A program made the position numbers and the translations under genes. This document shows positions 50,968 to 59,053 of a stretch of DNA of 64,000 nt, piece by piece. The notes below the pieces were generated by a model. The model was not told the DNA's origin, did not search any database, and was given only the letters and a program-made list of their open reading frames with translations. Within the stretch, counting starts at the first letter, position 1. The number at the start of each line of letters is the position of its first letter. The stretch spans positions 3,049,001-3,113,000 of the forward strand of contig NZ_CP077097.1 in NCBI RefSeq assembly GCF_014269225.2, in the 5' to 3' direction. This DNA comes from Pseudomonas anuradhapurensis (lineage in GTDB: Bacteria; Pseudomonadota; Gammaproteobacteria; Pseudomonadales; Pseudomonadaceae).

Positions 50968-51626
50968 GCCTTGCCTTCCACCAGGTAACCGATGCCGCGC
51001 ACGGTACGGATCAGCCCGTTGAAGAGCTTCTTGCGCAAATGGTAGATGTTCACTTCCAGGGTGTTGCTCTCGGGCTCTTCATCCCAGCCATACAGCAACT
51101 GGGTAAGGCGCTCGCGGGTGAATACCTTGCCCGGCTGCGCCAGCAGCTCGTGCAACAGCAGGTATTCCTTGGGCGTGAGGACCACCTGCTGGCCCTGGTA
51201 GTGCACCTGTTGGGTGGCCGGGTCCAGGCACACCCCGGCGTGCTCGATGAGTAACCGCGCGCGGCCGCTGCTGCGGCGCAGCAAGGCCCGCAAGCGGGCC
51301 TTGAGTTCGTTGAGGTCGAAGGGCTTTACCAGGTAGTCATCGGCGCCGGCGTCCAACCCGGCGATACGGTCGTCGGTGGCATCACGCGCAGTCAACACCA
51401 GCACCGGCAGGCTGTTGCCGGCGGCGCGCAGGCGCCGCAACAGCTCGATGCCATCCAGGCGTGGCAAACCCAGGTCGAGGATGGCCAGGTCGAACGCCTC
51501 GTGACACAGCGCGTGCAAGGCGCTGGCGCCATCCTGCAGCCAGTCGAGGGTATAGCCCTCGCGGCGCAGGCCGTCACAGATCCCCTCCCCCAATGCAACG
51601 TCATCTTCCACCAGCAGCAGGCGCAT
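50964..51626 (-). CDS. OmpR/PhoB-family response regulator
   Basis: 220 residues. Receiver: LLLVEDDVALGEGICDGL, D51 in LAILDLGLPRLDG as phospho-site, T in VLTARDA, and K in YLVKPFD. DNA-binding winged helix: LTPKEYLLLHELLAQPGKVFTRERLTQLL. It is of the QseB/PmrA class, which binds direct repeats of about 11-bp period. Such a repeat lies in front of the operon's first gene. The ATG at 51626 is 2 bases after the TPR gene stop. Likely autoregulates the operon. Confidence 0.93.
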   Translation of the reverse strand: MRLLLVEDDVALGEGICDGLRREGYTLDWLQDGASALHALCHEAFDLAILDLGLPRLDGIELLRRLRAAGNSLPVLVLTARDATDDRIAGLDAGADDYLVKPFDLNELKARLRALLRRSSGRARLLIEHAGVCLDPATQQVHYQGQQVVLTPKEYLLLHELLAQPGKVFTRERLTQLLYGWDEEPESNTLEVNIYHLRKKLFNGLIRTVRGIGYLVEGKA

Positions 51627-51628
51627 GC

Positions 51629-52270
51629 TCAATCCTGTTTGTCCTTGATCGCTTTGAGTAAAGCATCGATTTCACCGCGCCGGCCCTGGTCAGCCAGTTC
51701 CCGGCCTGGCCGGGGCGGTGCCTGCAGGGCCTTCTGCAGGGCCGCGCGGGCTTCATCATAGCGCTTGAGCCGGTACAGGTGGTCAGCCCAGAAGTAATTG
51801 CTGTCGATACCGTCGGGGTTGATCGCCAGTGCCTGGCGCAGCAGGCCCTCGGCCTTGGCCTGGTCGCCGAAGCTCAGCGGCCAGCCCGGCACCTGGTCAT
51901 ACAGCGCGCCCAGGCTGGTGTAGGCCGAGCCCTGCAACGCCTTGGGGTCCGCGGCCAGGGCCTGTTCCAGGCTGGCGCGGGCGGCCTTGACCTTGCCCAG
52001 GGCCCCCAGCCCGCCTGTGGCACCCGCCCAGCTGCTGTTGACGATGCCATCCCAGATCAGTGGCTCGGCCGCGCCCGGGTGCTGACGCACCAGCGCTGCC
52101 GACTGTACCGCCAGGGCCTCGAACGCCCCGGCACGCTGGGCTTCGGGCAATTCATAGCGAATCACCGCCCAGCGCTGCTGAATGGCAGCGAGCTGCTGGG
52201 TACCATTCTGGTCAAGGGCCCAGGTGAATGGGGCGATGGCCAGCAGGCTGGCCAGTAACAGACGTTTCAT
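51629..52270 (-). CDS. Secreted TPR-repeat protein in the operon
   Basis: 213 residues. Signal peptide (about 1-18, ending FTWA) precedes helical repeats: RASLEQALAADPKALQGSAY, KAEGLLRQALAINPDGIDSN, and YDEARAALQKALQAPPRPG. Probably periplasmic, as a scaffold or as an accessory to the kinase's sensor domain. It overlaps the SDR stop by 4 bases and is followed 2 bases later by the response regulator. Its place between biosynthetic enzymes and the two-component pair suggests a sensing role, but this is inferred. Confidence 0.7.
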   Translation of the reverse strand: MKRLLLASLLAIAPFTWALDQNGTQQLAAIQQRWAVIRYELPEAQRAGAFEALAVQSAALVRQHPGAAEPLIWDGIVNSSWAGATGGLGALGKVKAARASLEQALAADPKALQGSAYTSLGALYDQVPGWPLSFGDQAKAEGLLRQALAINPDGIDSNYFWADHLYRLKRYDEARAALQKALQAPPRPGRELADQGRRGEIDALLKAIKDKQD

Positions 52271-53073
52271 TTGCTCGACTCCTTGTTGTGCCAGGTGCTG
52301 TAGCGGCGAATCAGCGGCAGTTGCTTGCGCAGGGCGCGGTCGACCACGCCCGGCAACATGCCGTTGAGGCGCACGAAGAGTTTTTCCGGCCAGCCCAGAT
52401 ACAGTTCGCTGCGCTCGGCCTGCACCGCGTCGAGCACCGCGCGGGCAACGTCCTGCGGGTCGTCGACGCCGACCTTCAAGGCCTGGTTGAGCGCCTGCGC
52501 GGCACTGCTGTTCATCGCCGTGCGGGTGGTGCGCGGTGCCGCATACAGCACGTTGACCGAGGTGTCGGCCAGCTCGCGGCGCAGCGCCTCGGAGAAACCG
52601 CGCAAGGCGAACTTGCTGGCGCAGTAGGTGGCATAGCCGGGGTAACCGATCGAGCCATAGATCGACCCCACGTTCACCACCAGCGCACTGGGCTGCTCGC
52701 GCAGCAGCGGCAGGAACAGGCGGGTCAGCTGGATGGCGGCCTTGACGTTGAGATCGAACAGCTCGTCCAGGGCGGCTTCGTCCAGCTGTTCGAGCAAGGC
52801 GAAGCGGTTGACTCCGGCAGCGTTGATCAGCAGGTTGCAGTAGCCCAGCGCCCGGGCCGCCTCCAGCACATCGCGACGGCCTTCGGCACTGCGCAGATCG
52901 GCTTGCTGCCAGTACAACTGCTGCGGGTAGCGTGCCATCAGCTCGGCCAGCTTGCCCTTCTGCCGGCTGACCGCCAGCACCCGCGCACCGGCGCTGCACA
53001 ACTGGTCTGCCAGTTCCAGGCCGATACCACCGCTGGCACCGGTGAGCACCGCCACGCAATCAGGCAGGCGCAT
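52267..53073 (-). CDS. Short-chain dehydrogenase/reductase in the operon
   Basis: 268 residues. The NAD(P) loop VLTGASGGIGLELAD, the INAAG motif, the active-site Ser in VNVGSIYG and an intact YCASK (Tyr, Lys) show a complete classical SDR catalytic set. The C-terminal 60 residues are longer and basic (GWPEKLFVRLNGMLPGVV), as in membrane-associated SDRs acting on fatty-chain substrates. It overlaps the di-iron-protein gene by 14 bases. Likely reduces an acyl-derived ketone or aldehyde. Confidence 0.9.
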   Translation of the reverse strand: MRLPDCVAVLTGASGGIGLELADQLCSAGARVLAVSRQKGKLAELMARYPQQLYWQQADLRSAEGRRDVLEAARALGYCNLLINAAGVNRFALLEQLDEAALDELFDLNVKAAIQLTRLFLPLLREQPSALVVNVGSIYGSIGYPGYATYCASKFALRGFSEALRRELADTSVNVLYAAPRTTRTAMNSSAAQALNQALKVGVDDPQDVARAVLDAVQAERSELYLGWPEKLFVRLNGMLPGVVDRALRKQLPLIRRYSTWHNKESSK

Positions 53074-53740
53074 GCTGGGCCTCCTGCTGCGCAGCATGCG
53101 GCAGCCCTTCGAACATGGCGGTGTACAGGCGATACACCACTTTGGCGGCGTGGATCACTGCCTGATGATCCTCAGGGTCCTCCAGGCGGTTCATCAGGCC
53201 ACGGTAGGTGGCCATATGGTCCTGGTCCAGCGCGCCGTGAGAACTGAGGTAGCTGAACGCCCGGTCCGGCAAGCCGAGGCTTCCCTGCAGGGTCCCGGCG
53301 GCCTGGGTCGCGAGGGCAATGCTGGTGCCTTCGAGGACGTTGACCATGCCGAACAGCCCGACCGGGTTGCCACGGGCGATCTGATCGTAGAGAAACGCCA
53401 CCATCAGTTCGATCGGCAATGCCGGACGGCTACTCGCCACCTGCAGCGGGTCGCCACCACAGGCGGCGATGTCATCGAGAATCCAGCGCTCATGGCCGTA
53501 CTCCTCCTCGATGTACTCGCACACTGCGCCGCGCAGCCACTCCAGCCGCGTCGGCAAACGCGCTCCGCAGGCCATCATCAGCGGCACGGTATGCCGCACA
53601 TGGTGGTAGGCCTGGGTCAGAAACGCCACATAGGCCTCGAGGCTGGCCTTGCCGGCCAGCGCGTCGCGGATGACCGGGACATTGAACAATGCCGTACGCT
53701 CGTCGGCGGTTTGCTGTTGCAGCCTATCGAAAAAAAGCAT
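53060..53740 (-). CDS. Haem-oxygenase-like di-iron oxidase (TenA/UndA-like fold)
   Basis: 226 residues, all helical. Candidate metal ligands: E80 and H83 in EEEYGHERW, E137 in VNVLEGTS, and H168, D172 and H175 in SSHGALDQDHMATY; H46, H47 and H50 lie in the first helices. This E-x2-H, E, D-x2-H arrangement fits haem-oxygenase-like di-iron oxygenases, such as UndA, which act on fatty acids or amines. It may oxidise the ligase/SDR substrate. Gap to the ligase gene is 16 bases. Confidence 0.75.
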   Translation of the reverse strand: MLFFDRLQQQTADERTALFNVPVIRDALAGKASLEAYVAFLTQAYHHVRHTVPLMMACGARLPTRLEWLRGAVCEYIEEEYGHERWILDDIAACGGDPLQVASSRPALPIELMVAFLYDQIARGNPVGLFGMVNVLEGTSIALATQAAGTLQGSLGLPDRAFSYLSSHGALDQDHMATYRGLMNRLEDPEDHQAVIHAAKVVYRLYTAMFEGLPHAAQQEAQHAPA

Positions 53741-53756
53741 GGCAAAACCTCGTGGG

Positions 53757-55217
53757 TCATTGAAGGTCGGTTAACAAGCTGTGGTAACACCGCAGGATCT
53801 GTTCGCGGCGTGGCCGGCCGTTGGCGGTCAGGGTTTGCCCGGCGGCGCTCAGCGGTTCGGGCAGGCGCCGCCAGGCATGCACCCGGGCGTAGTCCGGCAG
53901 CCCGGCGTTGGCCTGGCGCACGGCTTGCTCGAGCATGTGGTCATCGGCGTGCGGGTCCAGCGGCCAGAGCAGCGCCAGGTTGTGCGCCAGGCCTTCGCCG
54001 TAGACGAAGGCCTGGGCAATCACCCCGCCCTGGGTCAGCTCGGCCTCGACCCACTCGGGGTTGACGTTGCGCCCGAAGCTGGTGCTGTACTGGTGCTTCT
54101 TGCGCCCGGCCAGGTAGAGGAAACCGTCGTTGTCGAAGTGCCCGAGATCACCGGTCGACAACCAGGGTGCGTTGAACGCTGGCTCACCCAGGTAGCCGAG
54201 CAACGCCGAGCCGGCCACCTGCACCTCGCCATCCTCGGCAATGCGTACCTGCACATGCGGCAGCGGCCGGCCGACACTGCCCGGGCGCCTGGCGCCGGGG
54301 CGGTTGAGGCACACTACCGAGGCACATTCGGACAAGCCGTAGCCTTCGAATACCGGTAGCCCGACCGCCTCGGCACGGGCCAGCAGGCTCGGCGCCACCC
54401 GTGCCCCGCCTACCGCCACGAAGCGCAACGGGCCTACCCGCAGCAGGCCACGCTCGATGGCCGTGACCAGGCCGAGCAGCAGTTGTGGCACCATGATCAG
54501 GCTCTCGGCGCCGCTCAAGGCAATGGCACCCAGCAGTTGCTTGAAGTCGACCTGGCTGGCGCCACGCAAACCCAGCTGCGCCTGCGGGTACAGGACAATG
54601 CTCGCCCCGGCCAGCAGGGCCGCATACAGGCCGAGGTTTTCCAGCAGTACCGCCAGCGGCAACACCGCCAGGTACCTGGTCGGCGCTGTCGGTCGGCTGG
54701 CGGCCTCGAGTTCGCGCGCAACCCGCAGCATGGCCTCGGCACTCAGGCAGACCCCCTTGGGTGCCCCGGTACTGCCGGAGGTGTAGGTAATCTTTGCAGT
54801 GCCCGCTGGCAAGTCCACGCCCGCGCTCGGCGGGCGGCTCCAGAAGCGCTCGCCGGCACTGAAGCCGCAGGCGTGCAGATCGTCTGCGAAAGCCTCGTCG
54901 GCCAGCGCCAGCACCGCGCCACTCTGCGCCAGGCAATGGCGGCGCTGGGCACTGCTGAAGAACGCCGGCAGGATGACGATGGGGCGCGCCGCGAACAGCG
55001 CAGCCAAGTCCCAGAGCAGCGCTTGTGGCCCGTTTTCCAGGGCCAGGACGAAAGTGCCCGGCGGCTGCGCGCTCAGCCAGGCCTGGCGTTGTTCGACCTC
55101 ATCCAGCAACTGGCCATAGGTGAAGCGCTCGGCAGCCCCCAGCAGCGCCGGTTGCGCCCCCCGGTGGCGGGCATGCAGTTGCAGCACTTCCTTGAACAGC
55201 TGGCATTCATGCGGCAT
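53757..55217 (-). CDS. AMP-forming acyl-CoA/acyl ligase
   Basis: 486 residues of the ANL superfamily. Core motifs: ITYTSGSTGAPKGV (A3), VFEGYGLSEC (A5), LSTGDLG (A7) and GRKKHQYSTSFGRNV (A8). The usual A10 Lys (xTxxGK) is replaced by Arg in LTANGRPRRE, so the adenylation step may be slower or altered. It probably activates a fatty acid. It overlaps the hemolysin-family gene by 11 bases. A frame extending upstream of ATG 55217 lies inside that gene and is not used. Confidence 0.88.
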   Translation of the reverse strand: MPHECQLFKEVLQLHARHRGAQPALLGAAERFTYGQLLDEVEQRQAWLSAQPPGTFVLALENGPQALLWDLAALFAARPIVILPAFFSSAQRRHCLAQSGAVLALADEAFADDLHACGFSAGERFWSRPPSAGVDLPAGTAKITYTSGSTGAPKGVCLSAEAMLRVARELEAASRPTAPTRYLAVLPLAVLLENLGLYAALLAGASIVLYPQAQLGLRGASQVDFKQLLGAIALSGAESLIMVPQLLLGLVTAIERGLLRVGPLRFVAVGGARVAPSLLARAEAVGLPVFEGYGLSECASVVCLNRPGARRPGSVGRPLPHVQVRIAEDGEVQVAGSALLGYLGEPAFNAPWLSTGDLGHFDNDGFLYLAGRKKHQYSTSFGRNVNPEWVEAELTQGGVIAQAFVYGEGLAHNLALLWPLDPHADDHMLEQAVRQANAGLPDYARVHAWRRLPEPLSAAGQTLTANGRPRREQILRCYHSLLTDLQ

Positions 55218-55884
55218 GGCCAGCCTCCGGCACGCTGCTGGGCAACCCCAGTCGTTCGTACACACCGCCGCGGGCCAGGGCTGCATGACCATAGCCGATG
55301 CTGCCGACGAACACTTGCGGGTGCTGCGCGTAGTAACTGCCCCAGCTGTCGGCGTCGCCATTCAGCCGACCAGGATCGGCCATGGCCAATGCCGTAGGCA
55401 CCAGGCCCAGGCGATGAAAGCTGTTGACCAGGGTCGCGGCGCCGGTAAAGGCCACCCATTGCAGGCCGCGGGTGGCCAGCAACCAGGTCACGGCGATGAT
55501 CATGATCCGCGCGCTGCCGGCGCTGAGCGCCGCCAGGTTCCCCACTTCGACCAACTGCGCACGGCTCACCGGGTTGGCCGCCAGCCGGGTCACGGCGACC
55601 TCCAGCGGCTCATCCAGGTAACGCTCGATAAAGGTCGGGCCGGTGCTGGCCAGGCGGATACCCACGGCGGCCATCAAGCGCCCGTGGCTGTCGTGCAGGC
55701 CGAGCAGTTCGGGCAGGTAATGCTGCACATCGGCATGGTGGGCGCAGGCAAAGCGGGCGTGAATGAACTGCTCCAGCTCGTCGCGCCCTGGCTCACCCGG
55801 GAGTTTCAGGCTCAAATGGGCGAGCCGGTCGCCGTGGCTACCGATCGCCAGCGGAAACAGGCTGGGGCTGTCTGCCTGGGTCAT
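55207..55884 (-). CDS. Thermostable-hemolysin family protein (T_hemolysin)
   Basis: 225 residues. FARFACAHHADVQHYLPELLGL-like and SRAQLVEVGNLAALSAGSARIMI segments are of the Pfam thermostable hemolysin family, a GNAT-related fold, so an acyltransferase activity is more plausible than lysis. First gene of a seven-gene transcript with an acyl ligase, a di-iron oxidase and an SDR, all enzymes suited to making a fatty-acid-derived molecule. GGGGG precedes ATG 55884. Family name should not be read as function. Confidence 0.8.
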   Translation of the reverse strand: MTQADSPSLFPLAIGSHGDRLAHLSLKLPGEPGRDELEQFIHARFACAHHADVQHYLPELLGLHDSHGRLMAAVGIRLASTGPTFIERYLDEPLEVAVTRLAANPVSRAQLVEVGNLAALSAGSARIMIIAVTWLLATRGLQWVAFTGAATLVNSFHRLGLVPTALAMADPGRLNGDADSWGSYYAQHPQVFVGSIGYGHAALARGGVYERLGLPSSVPEAGHAA

Positions 55885-55916
55885 AGCTGTCCCCCTTCAA
55901 GTAGGTGTCGAGGGGG

Positions 55917-55949
55917 AGTATCGGCGGCGAATCTGAAGCCAATCTGAAG
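55917..55949 (-). promoter_or_regulatory. Response-regulator-type direct repeat and -10 box
   Basis: AATCTGAAG occurs at 55930-55938 and again at 55941-55949, an exact repeat with 11-bp period. Read on the minus strand as CTTCAGATT-GG-CTTCAGATT, it ends 7 bases before a GATACT box (55922-55917), so the repeats cover the -35 position, typical of OmpR/PhoB-family activation. The hemolysin gene starts about 33 bases further on. Confidence 0.65.
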
Positions 55950-55999
55950 TGCTACATTTGCCAGGGTCCGCAAGCGCACTCACAAGGAACAATAGAAAG

Positions 56000-56569
56000 A
56001 TGCGCCACGAATTCAGCGAAGTGCTCAACGACCTGGTCGACTATTTTCTGCTTGGCGATATCCAGCTGCTCGAGCGCTTCAAGCTGCAACATGACCTGCC
56101 CGACGACCTGGCCCACGCCTTCACCCACGGCGACAGCGGCGACCAGGCGGTACGCGAAGGCATCGTGCTGCCGCTGGCAGGGGTCGACAACCTGCCCTAC
56201 CGCATTGTGTTCACCCTGGGCCACCACACCCCGGCCTTGCGTGAACCCGGCAGCCGCCTCAAGCACCGCCGCAACGGCTATGTGCTGCGGGTCGAACACG
56301 GTGTACTGATGCTGTACACCTGGCGCATCCTGCAACACTTCACCGCGAAGACACTCGGCGACCTGCTGGCACGTTACCAGGTGCCGGGGCGCCCGATCAT
56401 CGAACTGGACAATGGCTGGTATGACGTGGAGGTGCTGGCGGGCGCGCTGGTGCGTGACGGGCTCTATGAGCCGGCGTTCGAGTTCGTGCTGAAGAAGCGC
56501 TGGAGCCGGGGCGAGGCTGCCGGGGTGGATACCGGGTATGCCTTTGGATTGCGTGGCTATTTCGACTGA
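56000..56569 (+). CDS. Uncharacterised 189-aa protein, divergent from the operon
   Basis: I do not recognise this family. The sequence is soluble and mixed: EFSEVLNDLVDYFLLGDIQLLER near the N-terminus, then IVLPLAGVDNLPYRIVFTLG and RPIIELDNGWYDVEVLAGAL, and a C-terminal DTGYAFGLRGYFD. ATG 56000 has AAGGA about 11 bases upstream. The direct repeat for the neighbouring operon lies 51 bases upstream, so it could share regulation. It might be an immunity or accessory protein for that operon, but that is open. Confidence 0.65.
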   Translation: MRHEFSEVLNDLVDYFLLGDIQLLERFKLQHDLPDDLAHAFTHGDSGDQAVREGIVLPLAGVDNLPYRIVFTLGHHTPALREPGSRLKHRRNGYVLRVEHGVLMLYTWRILQHFTAKTLGDLLARYQVPGRPIIELDNGWYDVEVLAGALVRDGLYEPAFEFVLKKRWSRGEAAGVDTGYAFGLRGYFD

Positions 56570-56582
56570 TGGGTTGGCTATG

Positions 56583-56679
56583 CCGGCCTCTTCGCGGGCT
56601 TGCCCGCCCCCACAGGTAACTCACTGCCCTCAGGCACAGTGGTATCCCTGTGGGAGCGGGCAAGCCCGCGAAGAGGCCG
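56583..56679. repeat. REP pair (BIME-like)
   Basis: Arms CCGGCCTCTTCGCGGGCTTG.. (56583-56616) and its near-exact reverse complement (56647-56679) are separated by 30 bases. It is a full pair of P. putida REP sequences between convergent genes. Confidence 0.9.
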
Positions 56680-56698
56680 CTACGGGTAGCCTCAACCT

Positions 56699-58378
56699 TC
56701 AGGCGTGATGGATATCCCGGTCCTTGGTCTCCGGCAGGAACAAGATGCCCAGCACCGCCGTCATCAACGCGATCACGATCGGGTACCACAAGCCATAGTA
56801 GATATCACCGGTCGCCGCCACCATGGCGAACGCCACGGTCGGCAGGAAACCGCCGAACCAGCCGTTGCCGATGTGGTAAGGCAGGGACATCGAGGTGTAG
56901 CGGATACGCGCCGGGAACAGCTCTACCAGCCAGGCCGCGATCGGCCCGTAGACCATGGTCACGTAGATCACCAGCAGGGTCAGCAGCAACAGCACCATCG
57001 GGTAATGGATCTTCGCCGGGTCGGCCTTCTCCGGATAGCCCGCTTCCTTCAATGCGCCGCTCAGGGTGGCGGTAAAGGCCTCGCTCTGCGCCTTGAAGTC
57101 GGCCGCTGCCAGGCGGCTGCCGTCAAAGCTTGGCAGTACCCGTTGACCGATGCGGATCTGCGCCACGCTGCCAGGCTCGGCCGCTTCGTTGGTATAGGGG
57201 ATGGCCCGCTTGGCCAGCAGGCTCTTGGCAATGTCGCACGAGCTGGTGAATCTGGCCTTGCCCACCGGGTCGAACTGGAACGCGCACTGCCCAGGGTCGG
57301 CCACCACTACCACCGGGTTCTGCTCCTGAGCGACAAACACGTCCGGGTTGCCGTACTGGGTCAGGGCCTTGAAGATCGGGAAGTAGGTCAGCGCGGCGAT
57401 GATGCACCCGGCCATGATGATCTTCTTGCGGCCAATGCGGTCGGACAGGCTACCGAAGAAGATGAAGAATGGCGTGCCGATGAGCAGCGAGCCGGCAATC
57501 AGCAGGTTGGCGGTCTGTGGCTCGATCTTGAGCATCTGCAACAGGAAGAACAACGCATAGAACTGCCCGGTGTACCACACCACCGCCTGCCCGGCAGTGC
57601 CGCCCAGCAGCGCCATGATCACCACCCGCAGGTTGTCCCAGCGGGCGAACGACTCGGTCAGCGGGGCCTTGGACGCCTTGCCCTCGGCCTTCATCTTCAT
57701 GAACACCGGCGACTCGTTGAGCTGCATGCGGATGTACACCGAAATGGCCAACAGCAGGATCGACAGCAGGAACGGCACGCGCCAGCCCCAGGCCTCGAAC
57801 GCCTCGGTGCCCATGGCGGTACGACAGGCCATGATCACCAGCAGCGACAGGAACAGCCCCAGGGTGGCAGTGGTCTGGATCCAGGCGGTGAAGAAGCCGC
57901 GTCGGCCCTTGGGCGCGTGCTCGGCCACATAGGTGGCCGCGCCGCCGTACTCGCCGCCAAGCGCCAGCCCCTGCAGCAGGCGCAGGGTGATCAGGATGAT
58001 CGGTGCCGCGACGCCGATGGTCGCGTAGCCGGGTAGCAGGCCGACCACCGCGGTGGACAGGCCCATGATCACGATGGTGATGAGGAAGGTGTACTTGCGC
58101 CCGATCAGGTCGCCCAGGCGGCCGAACACGATGGCGCCGAACGGGCGCACGGCAAAGCCCGCGGCAAAGGCCAACAGGGCAAAGATGAACGAGGTGGTTT
58201 CGTTGACGCCGGCGAAGAAATGCTTGGCAATGATCGCCGCCAGTGAGCCGTACAGGTAGAAGTCGTACCATTCGAACACCGTGCCCAGGGACGAGGCGAA
58301 GATGACCTTGCGCTCCTCCCGCGTGATGCCGCGTTGGGGCGCACTACTGCCCGTGGATGTGCTGTCGAGAACCGCCAT
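56699..58378 (-). CDS. MFS transporter, metabolite:H+ symporter (MHS) family
   Basis: 559 residues. SLGTVFEWYDFYLYGSLAAIIAKHFF and GRLGDLIGRKYTFLI are hallmark MHS sequences, with LALGGEYGGAATYVAEHAP following. About 12 helices are present. An unusually long periplasmic loop (roughly 340-450) has several Cys residues (ADPGQCAFQFD, TSSCDIAK). It is a proton-linked importer of a carboxylate or a similar small molecule. The REP pair follows it. Upstream region to the VOC gene holds no other gene. Confidence 0.9.
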   Translation of the reverse strand: MAVLDSTSTGSSAPQRGITREERKVIFASSLGTVFEWYDFYLYGSLAAIIAKHFFAGVNETTSFIFALLAFAAGFAVRPFGAIVFGRLGDLIGRKYTFLITIVIMGLSTAVVGLLPGYATIGVAAPIILITLRLLQGLALGGEYGGAATYVAEHAPKGRRGFFTAWIQTTATLGLFLSLLVIMACRTAMGTEAFEAWGWRVPFLLSILLLAISVYIRMQLNESPVFMKMKAEGKASKAPLTESFARWDNLRVVIMALLGGTAGQAVVWYTGQFYALFFLLQMLKIEPQTANLLIAGSLLIGTPFFIFFGSLSDRIGRKKIIMAGCIIAALTYFPIFKALTQYGNPDVFVAQEQNPVVVVADPGQCAFQFDPVGKARFTSSCDIAKSLLAKRAIPYTNEAAEPGSVAQIRIGQRVLPSFDGSRLAAADFKAQSEAFTATLSGALKEAGYPEKADPAKIHYPMVLLLLTLLVIYVTMVYGPIAAWLVELFPARIRYTSMSLPYHIGNGWFGGFLPTVAFAMVAATGDIYYGLWYPIVIALMTAVLGILFLPETKDRDIHHA

Positions 58379-58559
58379 GGGGTGCCTCCGTCTTGTCGTT
58401 ATGCAGGCCGGGAGCACCTCATCCGCTGTTTCACCGTCGCACCCAGGCCCTGGGGGCTTGCTTTGGTTATGCGAAGCACGACGAGGCAGGCCGCCTCGGA
58501 TCGCAGCAAGGTTACTGAAGCATAATAGGCTTTGACGGGATATCCACTGTGGGCCGCTG

Positions 58560-58970
58560 CTACAGCACGGGCCCTTTCAGCTCTACCTGGTTGCCATCCG
58601 GGTCGTAGCAGTACAACGACAGCCCTTCGCCTTCGGCGCCGTAGCGTTTTTCGGCCGGCGCCACCTGCACCCCCGCGGCTTGCAGGTACGCCCTCAGTGC
58701 CGGTTCGTCGAACGGCTCGATGCGCAGGCAGAAATGGTGCAGGTTGCGCCCCTCGGCGCCCGGTGCCGCACCGCCAGGCTGGCCCAGCGGGCCGTCGAGG
58801 GTGACCAGGTCGATCATCGCCGTGCCGGTGGCCAGGTGGACCATGCCCAGGTCTTCGCGCACGCGGCTGACCGTGCAGCCGAGCAGCTCGGTGTAGAAGG
58901 CAATGCTACGCGGCAGGTCGCTGACCCGCAGTACCAGATGGTCGATGTGCTTGATGGCGAATGGGCGCAT
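58560..58970 (-). CDS. VOC-family (glyoxalase-fold) protein
   Basis: 136 residues. IKHIDHLVLRVSDLPRSIAFYTELLGC starts the first unit with the His ligand, and NLHHFCLRIEPFD and SLYCYDPDGNQVELKGPVL make up the second, with the terminal Glu. Complete single-domain VOC enzyme, such as a dioxygenase or lyase, of unknown substrate. ATG 58970 is chosen from the family start; longer upstream frame is spurious. Confidence 0.85.
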   Translation of the reverse strand: MRPFAIKHIDHLVLRVSDLPRSIAFYTELLGCTVSRVREDLGMVHLATGTAMIDLVTLDGPLGQPGGAAPGAEGRNLHHFCLRIEPFDEPALRAYLQAAGVQVAPAEKRYGAEGEGLSLYCYDPDGNQVELKGPVL

Positions 58971-59053
58971 GCCGGGCTCCTTGTGGCGGTCGGTTTCCAG
59001 GGGGTAACCCCCCACCACAATAGCCCACGGGCGCATGCCACCACCATATCCCG

